From contig NZ_JAJQXX010000009.1 of assembly GCF_028767025.1 (NCBI RefSeq), positions 1 through 64,000 on the forward strand: DNA of 64,000 bases. The letters run 5' to 3'. The stretch's first letter is position 1; the number at the start of each line of letters is the position of its first letter. Below the pieces are notes generated by a model, which ran no database searches, had not been told where the DNA came from, and was given only the letters and a program-made list of their open reading frames with translations. Positions 50,630-59,044 of the stretch are shown here, one piece after another. Position numbers and translations under genes: made by a program. This DNA is from Blautia sp. XA-2221 (GTDB lineage Bacteria; Bacillota; Clostridia; Lachnospirales; Lachnospiraceae).

Positions 50630-51409
50630 AAACGTTCTTCTTCGGTATCCTCCGGTAAATCATCAGTAAAATACATGTCCGTAACAGACTGATGTAAATC
50701 TCCGGCATATTCAAAATATAGGATGTTTGTGTAATGTTTTTTATATTGCTTTGCATAGGATTTTGCCAGTTCGCTTTTTCCAATTCCGGCAATTCCGTAA
50801 AGAAATACTTTGCTATTATCTTCCAGAAGAGAATGTAATTCTGTTGTTTCATCCTCTCTCCCTACAAAATGACGGCATGGTCTTGGAATTTCGCTATCCA
50901 TAATATAATCCAGTACCATTGGTGAAAGGGAACCACCTGCGATTAATTTCTGATTTTTGGTATCACGTTTAATAAACGGGCGTTCCATACCGAAAGAAAT
51001 CAGTTTTGCCAAAAACAGCAGACGGAAATCGACAGGTTTGTATAGAGGAGCAAGTTCTGCTTTTTGGGCTTCAGAAATTGAAGAATCCTGGATAAATAAG
51101 GCATAAATTTCTTGAAGTGTCCTGTTATAGTCTGCCATTAACGGAAGAATATTCCGATGTATGGTTTCCGCCAGTTTTTCCTGATTGCTTGGTCTTGCAT
51201 AAAAAGAAGATATTTTGGGACTGATTTTCGCCTGACCTGTCATCCAGCGGCAAACCAGACCATTATCCAGAGTAAATTCTTTGTTCTCAGGACTGTCTAA
51301 AAAAATCTTCAAATATTTCGTATAAAAATCCAGGCTGGCTCATCTGATTGCTTTCACTGATTTGGGTTTTTAAATATGTCATTATCGAACTAAAATCACA
51401 ACGATCCAA
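50630..51409 (-). pseudogene. STAND NTPase, frameshifted and truncated, unit C
   Basis: From a TTG at 51409 (DRCDFSSIMTYL) the frame matches the unit A protein but breaks at a run of seven T (minus strand, 51299-51305) where six would keep frame. It resumes with DSPENKEFTLDNGLVCRWMT and Walker A GIAGIGKSELAKSYA, then ends after EEERFR near 50630. It lacks Walker B and everything after it. TTGACATTTT stands nearby at 50605-50614. Confidence 0.8.
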
Positions 51410-51612
51410 TAGGCATTTCCTCTTTTCTATAGGTTAAATTGAGTGAATAGGTTTTGAATAAGTATATCATATCACGAACATATATTCGCTTCAAGATAAA
51501 GAGGGATTTTCATCATATGATTTTCTCAATTTAAGGTCAATTCCGGTTCAATGCTGTTTATGAAGAAATTCTGTAAAATAAGCTCAGATTAAAACAATGA
51601 CAGGAGGAGCTT

Positions 51613-51747
51613 ATGCAACAGAATATTGAATTTGAGCGGTGCATTGATTTTCTGGTACGGATGATTGATAAGTACGGTGATGAAGTCCTCCGGGAGTTGG
51701 AGGAAGAAAAACAGAATAAGAAAGAAAAAGAAGCGGCAGTTTCCTGA
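51613..51747 (+). CDS. Conserved microprotein of the cassette, unit C
   Basis: This 44-aa protein is identical to the unit B product except for a few residues (DEVLRELEEEKQNKK and the terminal AAVS). It has the same AGGAGGAGCTT ribosome-binding site. Its survival beside a dead STAND gene suggests that it serves something other than, or in addition to, the STAND protein. Confidence 0.65.
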   Translation: MQQNIEFERCIDFLVRMIDKYGDEVLRELEEEKQNKKEKEAAVS

Positions 51748-51788
51748 AATACAAAATGTAAATCAGACTGTCGCTTTTTTATGTGTTT

Positions 51789-52397
51789 TCAGATGAATTT
51801 CAAAAGCTGATGCAGAGTGTGTGGCTCATTGTTCTGGGAAGTGATAATACGGGTATCAAATAGCTTGAAATGATTCTGTGTATAAAAGTTCAGAAGAAAT
51901 TTATTATCCTCGCATTCAAGAAATTCCATAACACCGCCTACGGAATATTTGAGGCTGGATATGGTTTCCAGTGCAAATCCCAGTAGGATGTTTCCAGGAA
52001 TTCGTTTTTCCCTTGGTAGAGAATAGTTTTTTCCTAACTGTGCAATTAGGTAAGCTGCTGTGTTGTAAGACTGTGTTTCTTCATCCAGAATACTGACACG
52101 GGACAGTTTCTTTGCCATCGTCTTACTGATATTTGAAGCTCGGACAGATATTGGCTTTACTGTAAGGGAAAAATAACCGACCAGTGAAGCGTCTTCGGCA
52201 TCGAACACCAGATAAGTGATAGACTGATCTTTTTTGGTAAACTCAATCGCATTATGTAATAAAAAGTATTCCACATCGGGATTTTTTGGACAAGAAAAAT
52301 CGGAGAGTAAGTCGTAAAGACTTTCCTCTCCGAGATAAGTCGGTTCATCTTTATCCAAATATGCCCGAATATTAACAGTAAAATATTTATCAGACAT
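51789..52397 (-). CDS. GNAT-type acetyltransferase toxin, unit C
   Basis: This 202-aa protein is almost identical to the unit A protein at 16791, with scattered conservative changes (YLGEESLYDLLSDFSCPKN, LKYSVGGVMEFLECEDNKF). The frame is intact. Its start overlaps the antitoxin-like gene by eight bases, whereas in unit A a single base separates the two. Confidence 0.72.
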   Translation of the reverse strand: MSDKYFTVNIRAYLDKDEPTYLGEESLYDLLSDFSCPKNPDVEYFLLHNAIEFTKKDQSITYLVFDAEDASLVGYFSLTVKPISVRASNISKTMAKKLSRVSILDEETQSYNTAAYLIAQLGKNYSLPREKRIPGNILLGFALETISSLKYSVGGVMEFLECEDNKFLLNFYTQNHFKLFDTRIITSQNNEPHTLHQLLKFI

Positions 52398-52575
52398 GTT
52401 TTTTCTTCCTTTTTGACATTAAAGCTAAAATTTCCTGTGGGTTCGTTAATTGACGTCCGGGAAGTGCCTGCTTTGGTGTGCGGTCACGATCAGCTTCATC
52501 AATCGCTGCAACAAAACGTTTTACGCTATTTGGATTGAATACGACAAAATTATGAGTAATACTTGAAGTAGCCAT
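52390..52575 (-). CDS. Small antitoxin-like protein, unit C
   Basis: This 61-aa protein matches the unit A protein (SSITHNFVVFNPNSVKRFVA, then PKQALPGRQLTNPQEILALM) but has a slightly longer basic tail ending KRKKKHV. AGGAGGTG precedes the ATG. It is the presumed antitoxin for the GNAT protein downstream. Confidence 0.65.
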   Translation of the reverse strand: MATSSITHNFVVFNPNSVKRFVAAIDEADRDRTPKQALPGRQLTNPQEILALMSKRKKKHV

Positions 52576-52670
52576 ACTAACACCTCCTCTTTTTTGGCTT
52601 CTTGTGTATTTATAGTATATGCAATGTGTGATAAAAATACAATATCAAAAACTGAAATAATTTCTAAATA

Positions 52671-52768
52671 ATTTCAAGCCGGATATTTATTAGACGCTTC
52701 CGGTAAGCGGACAATATTTTCGAGCCAGTCATTTATAAGTCGCCAATGGTGGGCGGGCAATATTTTGA
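52671..52768 (-). repeat. 46-bp tandem repeats, unit C
   Basis: Unit starts fall at 52671 (ATTTCAA), 52717 (TTTTCGA) and 52763 (TTTTGA), exactly 46 bp apart. The two full units align with those of units A and B, but substitutions disrupt the first and third heads. No terminator lies between the array and the antitoxin-like gene. Confidence 0.8.
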
Positions 52769-52795
52769 TAACAGAAATGCTCTGTATCTAACTTA

Positions 52796-52824
52796 ATTAT
52801 ACGATTGACAGAGAAATGCGTCAA
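52796..52824 (-). promoter_or_regulatory. Promoter driving the repeat array, unit C
   Basis: Minus-strand TTGACG (52824-52819) and TATAAT (52801-52796) with a 17-base spacer. Confidence 0.8.
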
Positions 52825-52848
52825 TAAGAAAAATAAGCATTGAAAATG

Positions 52849-52881
52849 GTTGGAATGAGTACTAAAATAAAGTTGGGACAT
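52849..52881 (+). repeat. Paired GTTGGAA/GTTGGGACA repeats, unit C
   Basis: Copies at 52849 and 52872 keep the 23-bp offset of units A and B. GTTGGGACAA recurs in the recombinase 3' end at 57518-57527. Confidence 0.5.
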
Positions 52882-52919
52882 AAAATGAAGGTTACATTAT
52901 GAAATAATAAGAATTGTAG

Positions 52920-55901
52920 GTGGAAGGTTTGAACATAGAAGCATATGATGCAGATTCATTGAGAAAGATGGTTAGGTTGCTTGAATATGAGAACAAGATA
53001 TTAAAAGATAAATTGAAGAAAGCAGGCATTTCATATGAAGAGGTGAATCCTTTTGAAGAAAAAATAGAAAGTGCAGAAGAATATGACCTGGATCAAGGGA
53101 ATCGTATTGTGAATCCGCCGTATATTACAGAGAAAATGGCAATACGTTTCTTTTCGATGTTTTGGGGAAGAGAAGATGTATATGCCAGACGGGGAAAGAA
53201 CGGGGGGTATTTTCCACAATGCGCAAATCGTTGGAATGACCGGCTTTGTCCTAAACAACGTAAAGAGAAGGTATTGTGTGATGAATGTGAAAATACCAAA
53301 TGGATTAGTTTGGATGTTAAAAAAATAATTGCTCATTTGTTAGGCACAAAAGAAGATGGATCAGATGCAATAGGTGTATATCCTTTACTGCCAAATGGTA
53401 CATGCAGATTTATTGTATTTGATTTTGATAATCACGAAAAAGGAGCAGAGGTTACGGACTTTGCAAATACGGATAATGAGTGGCATAAAGAAGTGAATGC
53501 TCTTAGAAAAATGTGTGAGCTTAATGGTATCAGACCTTTAGTTGAGAGATCTCGATCTGGAAAAGGTGCCCATGTATGGATTTTCTTTAAAAAGGCAATA
53601 CCTGCGGCAACAGCAAGGAATTTTGGATTTCTCCTATTAGACAAGGGTTCAACTTCCATCAATCTGAAATCGTTTCATTATTATGATAGAATGTATCCTT
53701 CGCAGGATGTGGCAAGCAGCATAGGTAATTTGATTGCATTGCCATTACAGGGGCAGGCACTTAAAAATGGAAATAGTGCTTTTGTAGATGAAAATTGGAA
53801 TGCATATCCTGATCAATGGGATGCTCTTTTCAATAAAACAAGAAAGCTGGGAATAGAAGATGTTGAACAATGCATGGCAAAATGGCAGGGAGAATTAGCA
53901 GAAGTCAGAGGAATGCTTACTAATATTGAGAAGAATGTCAGACCGAAACCATGGAGGAAGAAATGTGAGTTTTGTAAGTCAGATGTTGTGGGCAAGCTTC
54001 ACATGGTATTGGGCAATGGAGTTTATATTGATACTCTGAATCTTATGCCAAGAATACAAAATCAGATTCGTAGTTTGGCGGCATTTGATAATCCGGAATT
54101 TTACAAAAATAAAAGGCTGGGATATTCTAATTATTATAATTTCAGTGCTGTATATTTAGGTAAGGATATAGATGGATATATACAGATTCCGAGAGGACTG
54201 CGGGAAAATATTATACAGGAATGTGAAAAAGCAGGCATTTCAGTTGATGTTTCAGATCAAAGAGAAACAGGACAACCTATCAGAGTATCTTTTAAAGGTG
54301 ATTTGCGAATGCAACAGGAATTAGCAGCAGAAAAATTATTATCACATTCAGATGGGGTTTTGAGTGCGGCAACTGCATTTGGAAAGACTGTAGTATGTAG
54401 TTACCTTATTGCAGAGCGAAAAGTAAATACGCTCATTTTGCTGCAAAGTAAAGATTTGCTTAATCAGTGGGTTGATGAATTGAATCATTTCTTAGAGATA
54501 AGAGAAGAACCACCGGATTATGAAACAAAAACAGGAAGAAAGAAAAAAAGAAATAGTGTGATTGGCATTTTGCACGGAAATAAAAATACATTAACAGGGA
54601 TCATAGATGTTGCAATGGTTGGTTCAATGTACAGCAGAGGAAAATTTAATGAACGAATTAATTCTTACGGAATGGTAATTATGGATGAATGTCATCACGC
54701 AGCTTCTAACACATCTATGGAATTATTGCAGAAAATAAATGCAAAATACGTATATGGTGTTTCTGCTACACCTAAACGTGGTGACAGTCTTGATCGGATT
54801 ATCTATATGCTGCTGGGACCTTTGAGACATAGATTTACTGCGTTGGAGAGGGCTAAGGAGCAAGGGATTGGACATTATTTTGTCCCAAGATACACAAGAG
54901 TAGTTGATACTGCAGAAAGCAAGGATAATATTAATAAAGCATATAATTTGATTAGCACCAGTAAGGTGCGCAATGAAATGATCATAGATGATGTTATAAC
55001 TTGTGTTGCAAGAAAACAAACTCCTGTAATTTTAACAAGATTTAAAGAACATGCAAAATTTTTACATGATGCCTTAAAGGAAAAAGCAGATCATGTATTC
55101 CTTCTATATGGGGATAATTCGGATAAGGAAAATGCTGAAATAAGAGTAAAATTAAAGCAGATACCTGAAAATGAATCGCTTATTTTGGTGGCAACTGGTC
55201 AGAAAATAGGAGAAGGGTTTGATTTTCCAAGACTGGATGTATTAATGCTTGCAGCACCTGTATCTTTTGAAGGACGCCTGGAACAGTATGTAGGTAGATT
55301 AAACAGAGATTATGTCGGAAAAGAAGCCGTTTATGTGTATGATTATATCGATTCGCATGTGCGTTATTTTGATAAAATGTATGCAAAAAGATTGAGAACA
55401 TATAGGAAGATGGGATTTTCAATCTGGACGCAAGAGTTGCAATCTAAACAAATAATAAATGCAATATTTGATTCTGTAAATTATACCGAAAAATTTGAGC
55501 AAGATATTGTAGAGTCTGAAAAAATGGTGGTAATTTCCAGTCCGGATATCAGACAAGATAAAATTGACAGATTTTTATTACTAATCAAGAAGAGACAGGA
55601 AGTAGGGGTAAAGGTCACAGTTATTACAACAGATCCGGAAGATATTATTTATGGAAAGTCGGATGTATGTTATGAATTAATCAGAACAATGCATTTGGTA
55701 GGAATAAATGTGATAACAAGAACAGAAGTAGAAGAATGTTTTGCCGTTATTGATGATGAAATAGTATGGCATGGTGGGATGAATCTACTTGGAAAAGCTG
55801 ATGTCTGGGATAACTTAATGCGTATCAGAAATTCACAAGTTGCAACTGAATTGTTGGAAATTGCGTTGGGATGTTCTGAGGAGAGGAGGAAAAGTGAATA
55901 A
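52920..55901 (+). CDS. TOTE-type primase-helicase conflict protein
   Basis: This 993-aa protein combines several domains. A short coiled coil and a cysteine cluster (C101, C110, C120, C123) come first. An archaeo-eukaryotic-primase-like domain follows, with FIVFDFDNHEKG (164-175) and RSRSGKGAHVWIFF (210-223). An SF2 helicase has ATAFGKT (484-490), DECH (589-592) and SATP (615-618). A C-terminal phospholipase-D-like half-site reads VWHGGMNLLGK near 955. This composition matches TOTE conflict systems described for transposons and genome-integrating elements. The start is uncertain; GTG at 52920 is used. The stop overlaps the recombinase start by eight bases, so the two are coupled. Confidence 0.75.
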   Translation: MEGLNIEAYDADSLRKMVRLLEYENKILKDKLKKAGISYEEVNPFEEKIESAEEYDLDQGNRIVNPPYITEKMAIRFFSMFWGREDVYARRGKNGGYFPQCANRWNDRLCPKQRKEKVLCDECENTKWISLDVKKIIAHLLGTKEDGSDAIGVYPLLPNGTCRFIVFDFDNHEKGAEVTDFANTDNEWHKEVNALRKMCELNGIRPLVERSRSGKGAHVWIFFKKAIPAATARNFGFLLLDKGSTSINLKSFHYYDRMYPSQDVASSIGNLIALPLQGQALKNGNSAFVDENWNAYPDQWDALFNKTRKLGIEDVEQCMAKWQGELAEVRGMLTNIEKNVRPKPWRKKCEFCKSDVVGKLHMVLGNGVYIDTLNLMPRIQNQIRSLAAFDNPEFYKNKRLGYSNYYNFSAVYLGKDIDGYIQIPRGLRENIIQECEKAGISVDVSDQRETGQPIRVSFKGDLRMQQELAAEKLLSHSDGVLSAATAFGKTVVCSYLIAERKVNTLILLQSKDLLNQWVDELNHFLEIREEPPDYETKTGRKKKRNSVIGILHGNKNTLTGIIDVAMVGSMYSRGKFNERINSYGMVIMDECHHAASNTSMELLQKINAKYVYGVSATPKRGDSLDRIIYMLLGPLRHRFTALERAKEQGIGHYFVPRYTRVVDTAESKDNINKAYNLISTSKVRNEMIIDDVITCVARKQTPVILTRFKEHAKFLHDALKEKADHVFLLYGDNSDKENAEIRVKLKQIPENESLILVATGQKIGEGFDFPRLDVLMLAAPVSFEGRLEQYVGRLNRDYVGKEAVYVYDYIDSHVRYFDKMYAKRLRTYRKMGFSIWTQELQSKQIINAIFDSVNYTEKFEQDIVESEKMVVISSPDIRQDKIDRFLLLIKKRQEVGVKVTVITTDPEDIIYGKSDVCYELIRTMHLVGINVITRTEVEECFAVIDDEIVWHGGMNLLGKADVWDNLMRIRNSQVATELLEIALGCSEERRKSE

Positions 55902-57576
55902 AAAGATTAAATGCGATATATATACCAGAGTATCCACAACCATGCAGATAGATGGCTACAGTCTGGATGCTCAGAAAGAAAAAATCAAGAGATATGCGGA
56001 ATTTCAGAACATGGAAATCGTAAATGAGTATTCCGATGAAGGTAAATCTGGAAAGAGCGTAGAGGGCAGACCGGAATTTCAACGGATGTTAGACAATATT
56101 GAAAATGGTATAGATGATGTACAGTTTGTACTGGTATTCAAACTTTCCAGATTCGGTCGTAATGCGGCAGATGTTTTGAGTTCTCTGCAGCGGATGCAGG
56201 ATTTTGGAGTGAATCTGATCTGTGTTGAAGATGGAATTGACAGCTCAAAAGATAGTGGAAAGCTGATGATTTCTGTTCTGTCTGCGGTGGCAGAGATTGA
56301 ACGAGAGAATATCCTTGTTCAGACAATGGAGGGATGTAAGCAGAAAGCAAGGGAAGGAAAATGGAACGGTGGATTTGCTCCATATGGCTATGAATTGGTA
56401 AATGGAGAATTGCAGATTGCAGAGGATGAAGCGGAAATTATTCGTCTGATCTATGATAAATTTATTCATACCAATATGGGAATCTCTGCGATTGCTGCAT
56501 GGCTGAACCAGCATGGATATAAAAAGAAAAAACGACAGAATAATACACTGGACGCATTTGCCGCATCATTTATAAAAGGTGTTTTGGACAATCCGGTTTA
56601 CTGTGGAAAATTGGCTTATGGACGAAGAAAGAATGAGAAAGTTCCTGGAACACGAAATGAATATCGTATTGTAAAACAGGAGAATTATATGTTATATGAT
56701 AGTATTCATGAAGGGATTATCTCAGAGACAGACTGGGAACTGGCACACCAGAAAAGGGTAAAAAATGGAGTGAAATATGAGAAGATACATAGCTTAGATC
56801 ATGAACATATTTTATCTGGAATTTTGAAATGTCCGTTATGTGGAAGCGGAATGTACGGAAATGTGAACCGAAAGAAAAAGAAAGATGGAACTTTGTATAA
56901 GGATTATTTTTATTATGCCTGTAAGCATCGTCGCTTAATGAATGGTCATAGATGTGATTACCATAAGCAATGGAGCGAGGATAAGATCAACAATGCCGTT
57001 GAAGAGGTTATTAGAAAGTTGGTACAGAATCCTAAATTTGAAGAAGCAATCCGAAAAAAAATCGGTTCAAGGATTGATACAGATGAAATTGAAAGAGAAA
57101 TCGAAAATTTGGAAAAACAGCACAGGCAGCTGACCGGAGCAAAAGCAAGGCTTGGACAGCAGATGGATAGTCTGGATATCATGGATAAATTTTATGAAAA
57201 GAAATATCAGGATATGGAGACAAGGTTATACCGTTTGTATGATGAGATTGAAGGCGTGGAGAACAGTATAGAAGAAGTCAAGAACCGCTTGTTGAATATC
57301 CGGCAACAGAAAATATCAGAAGAAAACGTCTATCAATTTCTTTTATATTTTGATAAACTATATGATAAGTTCACTGACTTGGAGAAGAAAGAATTTCTCA
57401 ACAGTTTTGTAGAACAGGTGGACATTTACGAGCAGGAGCAGCCAGATGGCAGATTCCTGAAGCACATAAAGTTCCGTTTCCCGGTGTATTTTGGAGACAG
57501 GGAGACACAGGAACTTTGTTGGGACAAAGAAAGCACCGTTGAGACTTGTGTGTTGCTACAAAGACGAACTATGTAG
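55894..57576 (+). CDS. Large serine recombinase, unit C
   Basis: This 560-aa protein has the same domains and nearly the same sequence as unit B (YTRVSTTMQIDGYSLDAQ nucleophile region, CPLCGSGMYG ribbon). It starts at a GTG with GAGGAGG upstream, inside the end of the TOTE gene. In unit B the start is an ATG located shortly after the GTTGGGACAA pair; here an ATGAAATAA remnant of that start remains at 52899-52907. The TOTE gene was therefore inserted between the original leader and the coding region. The C-terminus (ESTVETCVLLQRR) differs from unit B. Confidence 0.92.
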   Translation: MNKKIKCDIYTRVSTTMQIDGYSLDAQKEKIKRYAEFQNMEIVNEYSDEGKSGKSVEGRPEFQRMLDNIENGIDDVQFVLVFKLSRFGRNAADVLSSLQRMQDFGVNLICVEDGIDSSKDSGKLMISVLSAVAEIERENILVQTMEGCKQKAREGKWNGGFAPYGYELVNGELQIAEDEAEIIRLIYDKFIHTNMGISAIAAWLNQHGYKKKKRQNNTLDAFAASFIKGVLDNPVYCGKLAYGRRKNEKVPGTRNEYRIVKQENYMLYDSIHEGIISETDWELAHQKRVKNGVKYEKIHSLDHEHILSGILKCPLCGSGMYGNVNRKKKKDGTLYKDYFYYACKHRRLMNGHRCDYHKQWSEDKINNAVEEVIRKLVQNPKFEEAIRKKIGSRIDTDEIEREIENLEKQHRQLTGAKARLGQQMDSLDIMDKFYEKKYQDMETRLYRLYDEIEGVENSIEEVKNRLLNIRQQKISEENVYQFLLYFDKLYDKFTDLEKKEFLNSFVEQVDIYEQEQPDGRFLKHIKFRFPVYFGDRETQELCWDKESTVETCVLLQRRTM

Positions 57577-58041
57577 AAATCCTTAATTTTAGGCACTTTT
57601 TCAAGCATATCGTCTTTACGAGCGAGGGCGATAAAATCAGAAATAAAGAGATAAAAAACTATATCAATGTTTCGGTAGTAGTTGACATAGAGTGTGGGAA
57701 CACAAACAATTAAATATTAAACTTTAGGGGTACTTGTTAAAAAAGTATCCCTTTTCAATGTAAGACGTTCAGAAATGAGCGTCTATTTTGAAATGAGCTG
57801 AAAGAACTTGAAAAAGATTAAATCTTATACAGATATCTGGAACGAGGAAAAAGTCTTGTATGCAATCAATGGCTTTAACTCGAAAAACGTCTAGAAATTA
57901 GGCGTTCCAGCACAGAAAAACTTCCGGAAAAGTCTGTATCAGGAGATATAGGATTTGCCGGAAGTTTTATTAAAAACTGTTTATATCTGTATAACACAAA
58001 ACAGAAATTATGCAGCGTAATACTGGCCTGATCTGAATGTT
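57577..58041. other. Intergenic stretch with two terminators
   Basis: This 465-bp stretch has no convincing gene. Hairpins at 57726-57755 (GGGGTACTT with AAGTATCCC plus T-run) and 57917-57970 (AAAACTTCCGG with CCGGAAGTTTT) close the recombinase C and epimerase transcripts from either side. It marks the change from mobile DNA to ordinary chromosome. Confidence 0.6.
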
Positions 58042-58920
58042 TTATTTCACGGAGATGGTATAAAATTGTTTAAATGTTTCTCCGGCAGCCAGTGTGTTGA
58101 TATTTTGTTTTGTAGAAAGCTCATCTGTAAAGCCAGTGTTGTCGCAGCGTCCCATCCAGGGTTCCAGGCAGACGAAAGGAGAGTCCGGTGCGCTCCAGAT
58201 ACCAAAATTCGGAAAGCCCTTACAAGTGAGCTCCACATAAGGAGTTCCATCTGGAAAGGCAATTCCCACCCGGGTTACCTGACTGTTATCAAACACAAGA
58301 GTATCGTTGTCAAAAAGCCTTCTGATGATGTGACAGCGTCCGTGCTTCAGAGCAAGCGGATAAGTTTTTCCTTCAAATACAGTTCCATGGGAAAGGTCCA
58401 GGAGACTGCAGGTAAGCTCTGATTCATCGTTGAAAGTAAGATAATACTGATCTTGAGAAGTACCTGGAATAGCAGGGACATTAAAAGCAGGATGTCCTCC
58501 GATTGTAAAGTACATGGTTTGAGAATCCTCATTGATAACGGTCCAGTGTACAGTCAGGTTTCCTCCGGAAAGTTCATGTGTGATGAGAAGCCGGAAATCA
58601 AAAGGATACATTTCCTTTGTTGAATCGGAAGAGGTTACAAGGTGGGTGACAGAGGTCTGTGAGGACTCTGTACAGGTGAATTCCATATCACGGACGAACC
58701 CGTGCTGTCCGCAGTGATAGGTTTTTCCGTTAATAAGACATTCATTCTCATAATAACGGCCTACGTTTGGGAACAGGACAGGGGCATGGCGATCCCAGTA
58801 AGCAGGATCGGCATTCCATAGTACCTGTCGGTCATTTGTTTTGTCATAGAGTTCAGTCAGCTCAGCGCCAAGATCATTGATCTGCACCCGAAGCTGATCG
58901 TTTTCCAGTGTGCGAATCAT
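58042..58920 (-). CDS. Aldose 1-epimerase family protein (LacX-like)
   Basis: This 292-aa protein has the mutarotase fold motifs NDLGAELTELYDK, PVLFPNVGRYYENECLINGK, HGFVRDMEF and TIGGHPAFNVP, plus the late CLEPWMGRCDNTG. It interconverts sugar anomers; the LacX-type subgroup has uncertain sugar preference. It is monocistronic, with an ATG behind TGGAGGGTAT. Confidence 0.85.
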   Translation of the reverse strand: MIRTLENDQLRVQINDLGAELTELYDKTNDRQVLWNADPAYWDRHAPVLFPNVGRYYENECLINGKTYHCGQHGFVRDMEFTCTESSQTSVTHLVTSSDSTKEMYPFDFRLLITHELSGGNLTVHWTVINEDSQTMYFTIGGHPAFNVPAIPGTSQDQYYLTFNDESELTCSLLDLSHGTVFEGKTYPLALKHGRCHIIRRLFDNDTLVFDNSQVTRVGIAFPDGTPYVELTCKGFPNFGIWSAPDSPFVCLEPWMGRCDNTGFTDELSTKQNINTLAAGETFKQFYTISVK

Positions 58921-59044
58921 AATATACCCTCCAATAAAAAATTTGATGTATCAAGTATATCAGATTTCTGAAAAAATAACGAGAAAAACTGCACATATCA
59001 ATGAAAAAATAATATGTGCAGCTTTTTAATATCCTGTTATTTAA

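Noticed and set aside
17674-52768. The 46-bp repeats as CRISPR arrays
   Set aside because: The repeats are directly adjacent without spacers, there are only two and a partial copy per array, and no cas genes are present.
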